A stretch of 64,000 bases of DNA, from the NCBI GenBank assembly GCA_963775245.1, contig CAVZID010000035.1, positions 62,001 to 126,000 of the forward strand, written 5' to 3'. Source of the stretch: CAVSWT01 sp963775245. Its GTDB lineage: Bacteria; Bacteroidota; Ignavibacteria; Ignavibacteriales; Ignavibacteriaceae. Below are positions 35,684 to 44,948 of the stretch, piece after piece. Both the position numbers and the translations under genes were made by a program. Below the pieces are notes generated by a model. The model was not told the DNA's origin. It saw nothing but the letters and a program-made list of their open reading frames with translations, and made no database searches. Numbering within the stretch: position 1 is the stretch's first letter; the number at the start of each line of letters is the position of its first letter.

Positions 35684-36232
35684 ATGAAACTATACAGCCA
35701 TTTTAAGGTATATAATGTCTATTTTATTATTGTATTTATGATGTTGATATTTACAGCTTGCAATAAAAAAGTAGATCATAAATATTCGTATTTCTTCAAG
35801 GATGGATTAATCCTTAATTCTTCCAACCAGCAACTTTATTCAGGAACCATCAAGACGAATGTAAATGATAAGAAACTTGTTTACGATGTAAAGAATGGTG
35901 AAAAAGACGGTTCATTTGTAACGTACTTTTCAAATGGAAAGGTTGAAATGATTGGAGAAATGAGTAAAAATAAAAACTCAGGTTACTGGAGATATTTTTA
36001 CACTAACGGCAATATTGAGAGTGAAGGCAACTTTAAAAACGATGTTGCTGATGGTAATTGGAAATGGTATTACCCGAATGGGACATTAAAAGAAGAAGGT
36101 ATTTATTTCAATGGGAAGAAAAATGGTAGCTGGATAAAATATCAACCCGACGGTAAACCATTACAAAAAAATATTTATTTCCAGGATAAAAAATTAGGTG
36201 AAGTTGATTATTATAAAATTCATTCTGTATAA
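35684..36232 (+). CDS. MORN-variant repeat lipoprotein (copy 2)
   Basis: A 182-residue paralogue of the preceding gene with the same layout: a signal peptide with lipobox IFTAC, then repeats (NSGYWRYFYTNGNIESEGNF, DGNWKWYYPNGTLKEEGIYF, NGKKNGSWIKYQPDGKP). The two proteins align along their length but have diverged a good deal, so the tandem duplication is old. The ribosome site is AAGGGA before ATG 35684. The function is unknown. A structured, U-tract-ended element follows. Confidence 0.8.
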   Translation: MKLYSHFKVYNVYFIIVFMMLIFTACNKKVDHKYSYFFKDGLILNSSNQQLYSGTIKTNVNDKKLVYDVKNGEKDGSFVTYFSNGKVEMIGEMSKNKNSGYWRYFYTNGNIESEGNFKNDVADGNWKWYYPNGTLKEEGIYFNGKKNGSWIKYQPDGKPLQKNIYFQDKKLGEVDYYKIHSV

Positions 36233-36255
36233 AAATATATAAAAAATTTTTGTGT

Positions 36256-36328
36256 GGGAGTTGTCTCAGCCTTATCTAAACTCGAGGAAAAATTTATAAA
36301 GGCATCCACAGGCAACTCCGTTTTTTTT
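36256..36328 (+). ncRNA. Nested-stem structured RNA or elaborate terminator
   Basis: GGAGTTG (36257-36263) pairs with CAACTCC (36313-36319), enclosing a second stem GCCTT (36269-36273) with AAGGC (36299-36303). Asymmetric internal loops and a 25-base apical loop are left over. Eight T residues follow (36321-36328). The T run argues for transcription to this point from the plus strand. The distance between the arms is unusual for a plain terminator, so a small RNA or the end of the MORN transcript are both possible. Confidence 0.4.
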
Positions 36329-36369
36329 AATTCTCGTAACCACCTTTCTTTTTTTACTTTTCTATTGGT

Positions 36370-36400
36370 TTGAAATTATAATGCGCTTTAAGTAATTTTG
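36370..36400 (+). promoter_or_regulatory. Bacteroidota-type promoter of gap
   Basis: TTG (36370-36372), a 20-base spacer and TAATTTTG (36393-36400) match TTG-N19..21-TAnnTTTG completely. Transcription would begin near 36407, 32 bases before the gap ATG, leaving room for the AAAGGAG ribosome site. Confidence 0.6.
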
Positions 36401-36438
36401 CTTTGTATTCTTAAATTTTCAATCAAAGGAGTTCACAA

Positions 36439-37500
36439 ATGGGAGTTAAAGTAGGTATAAATGGATTCGGACGAATAGGTAGATTAGTTTTTAGCGCTCT
36501 CGTAGACAAAGGTCTATTAGGAAAAGAAATAGACGTAGTAGCTGTTGTGGATATTACAACTGATGCCAAATATTTTGCTTATCAACTAAAATACGATTCA
36601 ATTCACGGAAGATATAAAGGAACAATCACTACAGAAAAAAGCAGCCCAAGTGCTGAAGCTGACGATGTTTTTATTATTGACGGCCATAAAATTAAATGTA
36701 TCATGGCTACAAAAGAACCATCTCAATTGCCCTGGAAAGAACTAGGTGTTGATTATGTAATTGAATCAACAGGAATATTTACTCATTCGGATAAGGCTAA
36801 AGGCCACCTAGAAGCTGGAGCAAAAAAAGTTATTATTTCAGCACCTGGTAAAGGCGATGTTAAAACAGTTGTGCTTGGTGTTAATGATATTGAATATGAT
36901 CCGGCAAAGCATCATATCGTTTCAAATGCATCTTGTACAACAAATTGTCTTGCCCCACTAGTTCATGTAATCTTGAAAGAAGGTATAGGAATTGAAACCG
37001 GATTGATGACAACTATTCACTCGTATACCGCAACTCAGAAAACTGTTGACGGCCCATCTAAAAAAGATTGGAGAGGTGGAAGAGCAGCAGCTATTAATAT
37101 TATTCCTTCAACCACCGGTGCTGCAAAAGCTGTTGGCGAAGTTCTTCCTTCAACAAAAGGAAAATTAACCGGTATGTCATTCAGAGTACCAACAGCAGAT
37201 GTTTCCGTCGTTGATTTAACTTTTAGATCTGTTAAAGATACATCGATAGAAGAGATTGATAAACTATTAAAGAAAGCTTCCGAAACTTATCTTAATGGAA
37301 TTTTGGGTTATTGCAATGAAGAAGTTGTCTCTACTGATTTTGTTCACGATAACCGTTCTTCAATTTATGATTCATTGGCAACTTTACAAAATAACTTCAA
37401 AGATGAAAAAAGATTTTTCAAAATTGTTTCATGGTATGATAATGAATGGGGTTATTCTTGCAGAGTAGTAGATCTTTTAACAAAAATTGCAAAAATGTAA
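36439..37500 (+). CDS. gap: Glyceraldehyde-3-phosphate dehydrogenase
   Basis: A type I GAPDH, the glycolytic enzyme that oxidises glyceraldehyde 3-phosphate to 1,3-bisphosphoglycerate. The 353-residue protein has the NAD motif GINGFGRIGRLVF, the catalytic cysteine in SNASCTTNCLAPL (about residue 163), the histidine in TTIHSYT and the end motif SWYDNEWGYSCRVVDL. A strong AAAGGAG site precedes ATG 36439. pgk, the next pathway enzyme, follows behind a terminator. Confidence 0.97.
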   Translation: MGVKVGINGFGRIGRLVFSALVDKGLLGKEIDVVAVVDITTDAKYFAYQLKYDSIHGRYKGTITTEKSSPSAEADDVFIIDGHKIKCIMATKEPSQLPWKELGVDYVIESTGIFTHSDKAKGHLEAGAKKVIISAPGKGDVKTVVLGVNDIEYDPAKHHIVSNASCTTNCLAPLVHVILKEGIGIETGLMTTIHSYTATQKTVDGPSKKDWRGGRAAAINIIPSTTGAAKAVGEVLPSTKGKLTGMSFRVPTADVSVVDLTFRSVKDTSIEEIDKLLKKASETYLNGILGYCNEEVVSTDFVHDNRSSIYDSLATLQNNFKDEKRFFKIVSWYDNEWGYSCRVVDLLTKIAKM

Positions 37501-37518
37501 TTAAGAAGAAATAATTTG

Positions 37519-37548
37519 AGGAGATCAGCAATTGGTCTCCTTTTTTTT
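37519..37548 (+). terminator. Rho-independent terminator between gap and pgk
   Basis: AGGAGATC (37519-37526) and GGTCTCCT (37534-37541) form a stem with one mismatch, followed by a run of eight T (37541-37548). It lies 18 bases past the gap stop and suggests partial uncoupling of pgk from gap. Confidence 0.85.
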
Positions 37549-37638
37549 ATCCTTCCTAAAACTTCAGTGCTTTCTTTAGAGGTAAAAATAATATGTTACT
37601 ATCATCTTTTTTAAGATAAAACAAAGGGTGAAAAAATC

Positions 37639-38835
37639 ATGAATAAATTATCAATTGATAAAGTTAACTTAAAAAATAAAAAAGTCCTTGTTCGAGTTGA
37701 TTTTAATGTGCCGTTAGATGAAAATTTACATGTAACTGATGACAGAAGAATTTCCGCGGCTCTTCCTACTATTAAAAAAATTATTTCCGATGGCGGTAAA
37801 GCAATTTTAATGAGCCATCTTGGAAGGCCAAAAGGAAAGGTCAATCCTAAATACAGCTTAAAACCTGCTGCTGAAAAATTGAGTGAATTGCTGAATAAAA
37901 AAGTTATATTAGCTCCCGACTGTATTGGCGATGAAGTAAAAAAGCTGGTTAATGAAATGAAAGATGGAGATATTGTCCTTTTGGAAAATTTACGCTTTCA
38001 TGAAGAAGAAGAAAAAAATAATGAAGCCTTTGCAAAACAATTAGCTGATCTTGGTGACGTTTATATTAATGATGCATTTGGAACCGCACATAGAGCCCAT
38101 GCGTCTACAGAAGGCGTAACCAAATTTATGGATACCTGTGCTGCCGGTTACTTAATGCAAAAAGAGTTGGATTATTTAGGAAGTGCAATTGCCAATCCTG
38201 AGCGTCCATATTGTGCTATATTAGGTGGAGCAAAAATATCCGGCAAAATTGATGTGATTAATAACCTTCTTGATAAAGTTGATTCGCTTATTATTGGCGG
38301 AGGAATGGCTTTTACTTTCTTTAAAGCTCAAGGCAATGAAATTGGAAAGTCGCTTTTAGAAGAAGAAAAATTGGATTTAGCAAAAGAGCTTTTAGAAAAA
38401 GTTAAAAACAAAAAATTAAACTTTTTACTTCCTGTTGATGTCGTTGTTGCTGATGAATTTAAAAATGAATCTCCATCTGAAATTGTTAGTGTAGATAATA
38501 TTCCTTCAAGCAAGATGGGATTGGATATTGGCCCGAAGACAATTGAATTATTTAAGAAAGAATTAATGAACTCCAAAACAATTGTTTGGAATGGCCCCAT
38601 GGGTGTATTTGAAATGGATAATTTTGCTAAGGGAACTTTTGCTATTGCCGGGGCATTGGCAGAAGCAACTGCAAAAGGTGCTACAACTGTAATTGGTGGT
38701 GGAGATTCTGCTGCCGCAATTACTAAAGCCGGGCTCGATGATAAAGTATCTCACGTATCAACCGGCGGCGGCGCATCTCTTGAATTTTTAGAAGGTAAAG
38801 TATTACCGGGGGTTGAAGCTTTAAGTGAAGCATAA
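37639..38835 (+). CDS. pgk: Phosphoglycerate kinase
   Basis: PGK makes ATP from 1,3-bisphosphoglycerate in glycolysis. The 398-residue protein shows VLVRVDFNVPLDE near the N-terminus, LMSHLGRPKG, the hinge region AILGGAKISGKIDVI, and the nucleotide site WNGPMGVFEM and GGGDSAAAITKAG near the C-terminus. It has the usual length for the family. It sits 138 bases after gap behind a terminator and so probably has its own promoter in addition. Confidence 0.97.
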   Translation: MNKLSIDKVNLKNKKVLVRVDFNVPLDENLHVTDDRRISAALPTIKKIISDGGKAILMSHLGRPKGKVNPKYSLKPAAEKLSELLNKKVILAPDCIGDEVKKLVNEMKDGDIVLLENLRFHEEEEKNNEAFAKQLADLGDVYINDAFGTAHRAHASTEGVTKFMDTCAAGYLMQKELDYLGSAIANPERPYCAILGGAKISGKIDVINNLLDKVDSLIIGGGMAFTFFKAQGNEIGKSLLEEEKLDLAKELLEKVKNKKLNFLLPVDVVVADEFKNESPSEIVSVDNIPSSKMGLDIGPKTIELFKKELMNSKTIVWNGPMGVFEMDNFAKGTFAIAGALAEATAKGATTVIGGGDSAAAITKAGLDDKVSHVSTGGGASLEFLEGKVLPGVEALSEA

Positions 38836-38868
38836 TTAGTTTGTATTAGTTTATTAAGGAAATTTATT

Positions 38869-39814
38869 TTGAGTAATTATTATAGGCCAAGTGGTTTTGG
38901 TGGGTTTAGTTTATTTCCACCTGTTATAAAGAACCTGTTAATTATAAATGGTGCTGTTTTTATTGTACAAATGCTGGGTGAAAATATTAGAATGGCTTCC
39001 GGGTTCACTATAGGAGAAATGATTACAAAGTACTTTGCTTTATTACCTATAGGTGGTTTTACAGCCGCCAGAATAGGTGATATGGCTATAACATGGCACT
39101 TCTATCCCTGGCAATTAATTACATATCAATTTATGCATGCGGGGTTCTGGCATATTGCAATTAATATGTTTATTCTATGGATGTTCGGGATAGAAATAGA
39201 AAATTTGTGGGGCTCAAAAAAGTTCTTAATATTTTATTTAACCACTGGGGTTATTGGCGGCCTTTTCCAAATTTTATTAAGTCCTATTATATTAGGCGGC
39301 CTTAATGCTCCGACTATTGGTGCATCTGGTTCAATTATGGGAGTAATGGTAGCCTTTGCAATGCTTTTCCCAAACAGATATATTTATATCTATTTCTTGA
39401 TTCCCGTTAAAGTTAAATACTTTATTGTATTCTTAGTTTTACTTGATGTATTTGCCGGAGGAGGAGATAATATAGCTCACTTCGTTCACATTGGCGGTGC
39501 TCTATTTGGTTTTCTTTATATGATGTTTACTAATCAAGGAAGTATTTCATTTAGAAATATTTTCGGCGGCTCAACTTCACCTTATAGTAATTATTCAAAT
39601 GTTTCAAACAAATTTAAAAATTTTCGAATCCGTTTAAAAGAAAAAAGATGATGTTGAAGACGCTACTTATTATGATATAACAGATAGAGACGAACATCAA
39701 GTTTCTCAGAAAGAAATAGATGCAATATTAGATAAGATAAGTCAATCAGGTTACCAGAATCTAAGTGATAAAGAAAAAAAGATTTTATTTGAAGCAAGTA
39801 AAAAGATGAAGTAA
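38869..39814 (+). CDS. Rhomboid intramembrane protease, C-terminal extension displaced by one frameshift
   Basis: A rhomboid serine protease that cuts proteins within the membrane. Six helices are visible. The catalytic serine is in GASGSIMG (about residue 153) and the histidine in FVHIGGALFG (about 207). The first frame stops at 39651. One surplus A in the run 39641-39646 hides a further 54 or so residues (DDVEDATYYDITDRDEHQVS ... KKILFEASKKMK) that end at 39814. This tail matches in style the DUF6576 extension of Bacteroidota rhomboids, so the full gene very probably ends at 39814. The start is TTG 38869 after AAGGA. Confidence 0.85.
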
Positions 39815-39852
39815 AGCTAATTCAAAACTCAATTGTCAAAACTTATTTCAAA

Positions 39853-39879
39853 AGTTCAAGATCATGTTTAAGTTCAAGT
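39853..39879. repeat. Dispersed non-coding repeat, copy 2
   Basis: This matches 13558-13584 in 26 of 27 bases. Downstream, TTTAATCTTTGAATTTTGTA resembles the second shared phrase. It lies between the rhomboid gene and the following lipoprotein gene and codes for nothing. Confidence 0.6.
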
Positions 39880-39991
39880 TATTTTATTGAAAATTTAATC
39901 TTTGAATTTTGTAATCTTTTAATCTTTAAATTTTCTTTTTCAATCGTTCAAACAATCATCCATTCAGTTATTCTAAATAAAGGGAATAGAC

Positions 39992-40342
39992 TTGCGGTTT
40001 TATGCTAAATATTTTCTTCCATTCTTGATTCTTGTCTCTTACGGAATTTTATTTTCCGCTTGCCAAAATCAAAATCGAATTGATGAAGATAAATTTGTAA
40101 AAGTTTATACAGACATGGTTATTGCCCAGGATTCAATCATTGATAAAAAAGAAGTTGATAGCTCACAAGTGGTTAATCCTCGAACAACAGTACGTGATTC
40201 AGTACTAAAAAAGCATAATGTCAGCTTATCTCAATATCAGAATACAGTGGATTATTATAATCAGGACCCGGAAAGATGGCAAACATTTTTTGAAAAAGTT
40301 TTAGCAGAAGTAGATAGTATGAAGACCAGGCCTCCAAAATAA
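39992..40342 (+). CDS. Small lipoprotein (DUF4296-like)
   Basis: A 116-residue lipoprotein with lipobox LFSAC (cysteine at about residue 24). The mature part (DEDKFVKVYTDMVIAQDSII, then VLKKHNVSLSQYQNTVDYYN and WQTFFEKVLAEVDSM) matches the pattern of DUF4296 proteins common in Bacteroidota. The function is unknown. The start is TTG 39992 behind AGGGAA. It ends four bases before the end of the convergent recQ gene. Confidence 0.75.
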   Translation: MRFYAKYFLPFLILVSYGILFSACQNQNRIDEDKFVKVYTDMVIAQDSIIDKKEVDSSQVVNPRTTVRDSVLKKHNVSLSQYQNTVDYYNQDPERWQTFFEKVLAEVDSMKTRPPK

Positions 40343-40346
40343 ACTG

Positions 40347-42977
40347 TTAAGCTTGTCTTATTAATTTGTTCCTATATTTTGCGGCTGCAATCCTGATTAA
40401 AGAATAAGAAATATCTTTTGGAAGTCTTTCTTTGATTTCTTTTAGGTTAGAATATCCCTTTTTAATTTCATCTTTGATTAAATCTAATACCTCAACTTTA
40501 AACAGATGAGAAATATCTATCTCCGGTTCAAATTCAATTATGGTCTCAATCTGCATTGAGATGACAGGCTCGGCAAGTTTCCTTAGTGAAGCAATATCTT
40601 TTAAGCTGTAGCCTTTTTGCATAAGGTGATAAGTTTCCAAAATATTTTGAGGAATATTTTTTTGTCCTTCTTCATGTGGTTTGTCTGCAGCTGTTTCATT
40701 CGAGAACTCCTTCACCACCTCTAAAATTTCTTCACCTAATTTGCTGAACATTCTGTTGTTAAACCCTTCGACAGAAAGAAGCTCGCTTCTATGTTTTGGT
40801 TTCTTATCAGCAATTCTACGAAGAATTTCATCCGGGCAAATTAAATAGGTTGACTGCATAAATTTTTTTGCAGCTTTTGTCCTAACTTCTCTAAGTGAGT
40901 TAAATAGAATTAAATTCTCTTCGTAATCTTGATTTGATTTTTTTTCGTCATTCAAATCCATTGGAATTAGGTTTAAGGATTTATAATCCAGAGATAAAAT
41001 TTTATTCTTTCCACCACTTTTATGAATTAATTTTTCATTAACCATCTGGTTTAAAACTAATTTCAAGTCATGCGAAGAATAATTTGAAAAAGAACCATAC
41101 GAGCTAATTGAAGCAACGGAACTTAATTTTGATTTTCCTCTTAGAATTTGAATCAACGCAGTTTCAGTTAATTTAATTTTACTTTCTTTTAAAGTTTTAA
41201 GAATTGTCTCTTTAACGTATTCAACAGTTTCGTTTGTTAGACCTTGTTTTGATACACATTTGTCGCATCTTCCGCATTTGTATTCGGCTACATCCTCACC
41301 AAAATATTCAAGTATAAATTTAAACCTGCAGTCAAGTGAATAAACATAGCTTATCATCCTATCAACTTTGTACCGAAGATTTAAATAGCTTTCATTTATC
41401 TTTTTATAATCTAAATTTAGTTTTGTTTTATTTACGCGGGGTGAAGTTAAAATAATATTTTCTTTTGAAAATATTTTGTTAAAAGATAATACTCCAAGAT
41501 TATCAAGCGTTAATAAAGCTTCTTCAAGACTATCTTGTTCAAGGTCAAATTTTTTAGAAAGCTGCTCGATTGAAACATTAATCTTACCGGTTAAAATTTC
41601 ACTGCCAAATTGCCTTAACAATTGAAGAACTGTTTCTCTTAAAATATCGTTAGAAGACTGTTTGGCAAATTCTTTTAATCTGTTCGTACTCATTGTGAAT
41701 TGAAGAGAAATGTTCCTCTCATATTCTGAAAGCTGCTTTAAGTATCCGCCTGTTTCTAATATTCTTAAGGTAGCATGAAGCAAACCCCTGCTTACATTTT
41801 TTTTACAATATGCGTTAATGTATTCAGTGTTTATTGGAATTTCATTTTCAGGCTGCATACCTTCGGCAATTTTTCCATAATCACAAATTGCTGCGTAAAC
41901 ATTTTCGATTAATTCTTTATCCGGATGAGCATTTGAAATAAAAAAGTTTTGAATGTTGATATCATAATCATCATGCAGCAAAAACGCATAAGAATTTTTT
42001 CCGTCTCTGCCTGCTCTGCCAATTTCCTGGTAATAATTTTCAATTGAACCGGGAGTGTTGTAATGAATTATTAATCGAATATCTTTTTTATCAATTCCCA
42101 TCCCGAAGGCATTTGTAGCAGCTATAATCGGGACTCTATCTTCAATAAAATCTTCCTGTATTTTCTTCCTAATTTCCGGCTGCATACCAGCGTGATAATA
42201 AGAACAGTTGATTCGATTCATCACTAAATACTCGGAAATTTCTTCTGCGTTTTTCCGGGAAGTGCAATAAATAATTGCCGGAGTCTTATATGCAGAAATC
42301 AACTCCAAACATTTTTCTTTTTTCTTTTTGGTGATGATAACATTTAAGAATAAGTTATCTCTTTCAAAACCTCTTACGAACAATTTATGTTTTTTCCCAG
42401 AGTTTCCTTTGGATAATCCAAGCTGTTTAATAATATCTTTAACAACTTCGGGAGTTGCGGTAGCAGTGAACCCGGAAACATTTTTGATTTCAACAAAATC
42501 AATAAATTCTTTTATCTTGCTATAACTTGGACGAAAATTATGTCCCCATTCGCTTATGCAGTGTGCTTCATCTACAAATAAAAAAGTAGGGGAGAGTTTT
42601 TTTATTCGTTCTGCAAAAGATATATTCTCAAGCCTTTCCGGTGCAACGTAAAGCAGCTTTATTTGTCCGTAAGCAATTTTTTGAAGTACCTCTTCAGCTT
42701 CATAAAAACTCATTGTGCTGTTTATGAATGCTGCTAATTCTTCATTCTTATTGAGTGTATCGACCTGGTCTTTCATTAAAGAAATCAAAGGCGAAATGAC
42801 AATTGAGAAATTTTCTGAAATCAAAGCCGGAATTTGATAGCAAATAGATTTTCCCGCACCTGTGGGCAAAACAGCTAAAACATTTTCACCTTTAATAATT
42901 GACTCAATTATTTCAAGCTGGGAATTGCGAAATGATTTTAGTCCAAAATATCGTTGTAAGGCTTGTTGTGGTTTCAT
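40347..42977 (-). CDS. recQ: ATP-dependent DNA helicase RecQ
   Basis: A superfamily 2 DNA helicase, 876 residues, longer than E. coli RecQ. The helicase core (1-340) has Walker A LPTGAGKSICYQIP, the DEAHCISEWGHNFRPSY motif and motif VI QEIGRAGRDG. A zinc-binding segment with CGRCDKC (about 557-563) and the RecQ C-terminal winged helix follow. An HRDC domain (about 690-755, RSELLSVEGFNN) and a helix-turn-helix-like tail (about 780-870, NILETYHLMQKGYSLKDIAS) end the protein. It acts in recombination repair and fork restart. It is transcribed alone and convergent to its neighbour. Confidence 0.95.
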   Translation of the reverse strand: MKPQQALQRYFGLKSFRNSQLEIIESIIKGENVLAVLPTGAGKSICYQIPALISENFSIVISPLISLMKDQVDTLNKNEELAAFINSTMSFYEAEEVLQKIAYGQIKLLYVAPERLENISFAERIKKLSPTFLFVDEAHCISEWGHNFRPSYSKIKEFIDFVEIKNVSGFTATATPEVVKDIIKQLGLSKGNSGKKHKLFVRGFERDNLFLNVIITKKKKEKCLELISAYKTPAIIYCTSRKNAEEISEYLVMNRINCSYYHAGMQPEIRKKIQEDFIEDRVPIIAATNAFGMGIDKKDIRLIIHYNTPGSIENYYQEIGRAGRDGKNSYAFLLHDDYDINIQNFFISNAHPDKELIENVYAAICDYGKIAEGMQPENEIPINTEYINAYCKKNVSRGLLHATLRILETGGYLKQLSEYERNISLQFTMSTNRLKEFAKQSSNDILRETVLQLLRQFGSEILTGKINVSIEQLSKKFDLEQDSLEEALLTLDNLGVLSFNKIFSKENIILTSPRVNKTKLNLDYKKINESYLNLRYKVDRMISYVYSLDCRFKFILEYFGEDVAEYKCGRCDKCVSKQGLTNETVEYVKETILKTLKESKIKLTETALIQILRGKSKLSSVASISSYGSFSNYSSHDLKLVLNQMVNEKLIHKSGGKNKILSLDYKSLNLIPMDLNDEKKSNQDYEENLILFNSLREVRTKAAKKFMQSTYLICPDEILRRIADKKPKHRSELLSVEGFNNRMFSKLGEEILEVVKEFSNETAADKPHEEGQKNIPQNILETYHLMQKGYSLKDIASLRKLAEPVISMQIETIIEFEPEIDISHLFKVEVLDLIKDEIKKGYSNLKEIKERLPKDISYSLIRIAAAKYRNKLIRQA

Positions 42978-43046
42978 TTATTTTTAATTCGTTCAAGTGT
43001 AAAGTAAAAAAAAATTTCAATTAATTAAAAATTAGAAATTTAAAAC

Positions 43047-43075
43047 GTGAGGCTCACCTTAAAGGTGAACCTCAC
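43047..43075. repeat. Palindrome in the recQ / ABC-transporter intergenic region
   Basis: GTGAGG and CACCTT are mirrored by AGGTG and CCTCAC around a short centre, giving a near-perfect 29-base hairpin. A run of five T follows on the plus strand, but the site lies between divergent genes where a terminator has no obvious use, so a REP-like element is more likely. Confidence 0.6.
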
Positions 43076-43189
43076 TTTTTAGAGCCTCGCTTTCTCTTCC
43101 AGTAACCTACCTAAAACTAACCTCTACTAAAAATAACAATCTCAAAATTGCTTATATTTACGGAATTATTTCATAAAATTTATTGTAAA

Positions 43190-44128
43190 ATGAATGTAAT
43201 CGAAACAAACGGTCTCTCAAAAATATATTCTTCCTTTGGCAAAAAAGAAGTGCAGGCTTTGAACAGTCTAAGCTTAAATATTACCGAAGGTTCAATCTTT
43301 GGTTTATTAGGTCCAAACGGGGCTGGGAAAACTACTTTGATAAAAATTCTTCTTGGGATAACATTTCCTACAAACGGCAGTGCAAGAATATTGAATGAAG
43401 ATATTTCAAATTATAAAATTAAAAGTAAAGTCGGTTATCTTCCTGAAAATCATAAATACCCATCTTATTTAACCGGCGGAAATGTTCTTAAGTTTTTTGG
43501 AAGATTGGGAGGAATGGATGGGAATAGTCTTAATAAAAAAATTGACGAACTGCTTGAGATGATGAACTTAACTAAATGGAAAAAATCCAAGGTAAAAACT
43601 TATTCAAAAGGTATGATGCAGCGTTTGGGTTTAGCTCAAGCATTATTAAATGACCCCGATTTAATTTTTTTGGATGAGCCTACAGACGGAGTTGACCCAA
43701 TTGGAAGAAAAGAAATTCGTGACATTCTTATTGAACTTAAAAATCGGTCCAAAACAATTTTCCTTAACAGTCATCTACTTTCAGAAGTTGAGATGATTAC
43801 TGACAGAGTTGCAATCTTAAATAAAGGTAAGCTGCTTAAAGAAGGAACCGTAAAAGAGCTGACTGAGAAAACAGAAGAATACAAAATATCAGTTGAAGGC
43901 GAAGGTCTTGATAATATTTCATTCGAAAATATTAGTGGATTTTCAATAAAGAAAAATAAGGATGGCTCCTACTCCGCTAAAGTTAATGATACTTTAGTAT
44001 TGAACAAAGCTATCGATATAATTCGGTCAAAAGAAAAAATAATAAAAGAAATTGTTCCCCTTAAATTTTCATTGGAAGAAACATTTATAGAAATAATAAA
44101 TGAATCCAATAAGGAGGGGCAACAATGA
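43190..44128 (+). CDS. ABC transporter ATP-binding protein
   Basis: A 312-residue ATPase of the DrrA/NatA type that energises export by the adjacent permease. It has Walker A GPNGAGKTT, a Q-loop region GYLPENHKYPSY, the signature YSKGMMQRLGLAQAL, Walker B LIFLDEPTDGVDP and the H-loop FLNSHLLSEVE. The C-terminal domain of about 80 residues is usual for this subgroup. The frame is open to 43148, but ATG 43190 matches the family N-terminus. Its end overlaps the permease start (ATGA). The exported substrate is unknown. Confidence 0.93.
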   Translation: MNVIETNGLSKIYSSFGKKEVQALNSLSLNITEGSIFGLLGPNGAGKTTLIKILLGITFPTNGSARILNEDISNYKIKSKVGYLPENHKYPSYLTGGNVLKFFGRLGGMDGNSLNKKIDELLEMMNLTKWKKSKVKTYSKGMMQRLGLAQALLNDPDLIFLDEPTDGVDPIGRKEIRDILIELKNRSKTIFLNSHLLSEVEMITDRVAILNKGKLLKEGTVKELTEKTEEYKISVEGEGLDNISFENISGFSIKKNKDGSYSAKVNDTLVLNKAIDIIRSKEKIIKEIVPLKFSLEETFIEIINESNKEGQQ

Positions 44129-44946
44129 AAAATATTTTAATCATAATATCCTTTACTTTAAGAGAAGCATTAGCAAGAAAAGTTTTTATATTCTTCATTG
44201 CAGTTTCAGCTTTATTCTTAATTGGATTAGGATTTGCATTTTCACTTATGGATACAAATCAAATCTTAAACTCGATGAACCATTCCAACAACCAATTTAT
44301 ATTAGGTCAGGCAATTGGGTTGTTGGAAGTATCAGTTATCTCTCCTTTATCATTGCTTTGCTTACTTCTTGCAATATTTTCAACGGCAAGCTTTATACCT
44401 AATATGCTCGAAAAAGGCAATATTGATTTACTTCTTTCAAAACCAATTTCCCGTTCCCAGTTAATTATAGGAAAATATTTAGGAAGCATTCTCTTCATTT
44501 TTATTAATATTGGATTATTAATATTCGGCACATGGTTAATTATCTCTTTAAAGTTTTCTTATTGGGATGCTTCATTCCTGTGGTCTATAGTTATTATTAC
44601 CTTTACCTTTGCTGTGCTTTATTCGATAATAGTATTATTTGGAATAATTACGCGAAGCTCAATCTTTGGAATGATGATTGCTTATTTCATCTTTTTAATT
44701 ATCAGTCCTGCATTGTTATTTGTCAAGGCTAATGTTGATAGATTCTCGATTAGTGATTTTTTGAAGGAATTATTAAAGGATTTATACTTTATAATTCCAA
44801 AAACTCAAGAACTAATGACAATTACGTTAATTGATGTATCAACAGGAAAATCGATTGTAAATTATCAACCGATTATATCTTCAAGTATATTTTTAATTGT
44901 CATTTTAGGTTACGGTGTGTTTTTATTTACGAGAAAAGATTTCTAA
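44125..44946 (+). CDS. ABC-2 type transporter permease
   Basis: A 273-residue membrane protein with about six helices and an ABC-2/NosY-like layout (LREALARKVFIFFIAVSALF, then LLSKPISRSQLIIGKYLGS). It forms the membrane part of the exporter with the overlapping ATPase gene. AGGAGGGG lies just upstream. A lipoprotein gene follows two bases after its stop, so a three-gene unit is likely. Confidence 0.9.
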   Translation: MKNILIIISFTLREALARKVFIFFIAVSALFLIGLGFAFSLMDTNQILNSMNHSNNQFILGQAIGLLEVSVISPLSLLCLLLAIFSTASFIPNMLEKGNIDLLLSKPISRSQLIIGKYLGSILFIFINIGLLIFGTWLIISLKFSYWDASFLWSIVIITFTFAVLYSIIVLFGIITRSSIFGMMIAYFIFLIISPALLFVKANVDRFSISDFLKELLKDLYFIIPKTQELMTITLIDVSTGKSIVNYQPIISSSIFLIVILGYGVFLFTRKDF

Positions 44947-44948
44947 TT

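Noticed and set aside
35011..36232. Toxin-antitoxin system based on YwqK-like similarity
   Set aside because: Both genes are lipoproteins with MORN-type repeats, and no toxin gene adjoins them; the antitoxin label is a database habit.
43047..43080. Terminator for recQ or the ABC genes
   Set aside because: The hairpin lies between divergent starts, upstream of both genes, so it cannot end either transcript.
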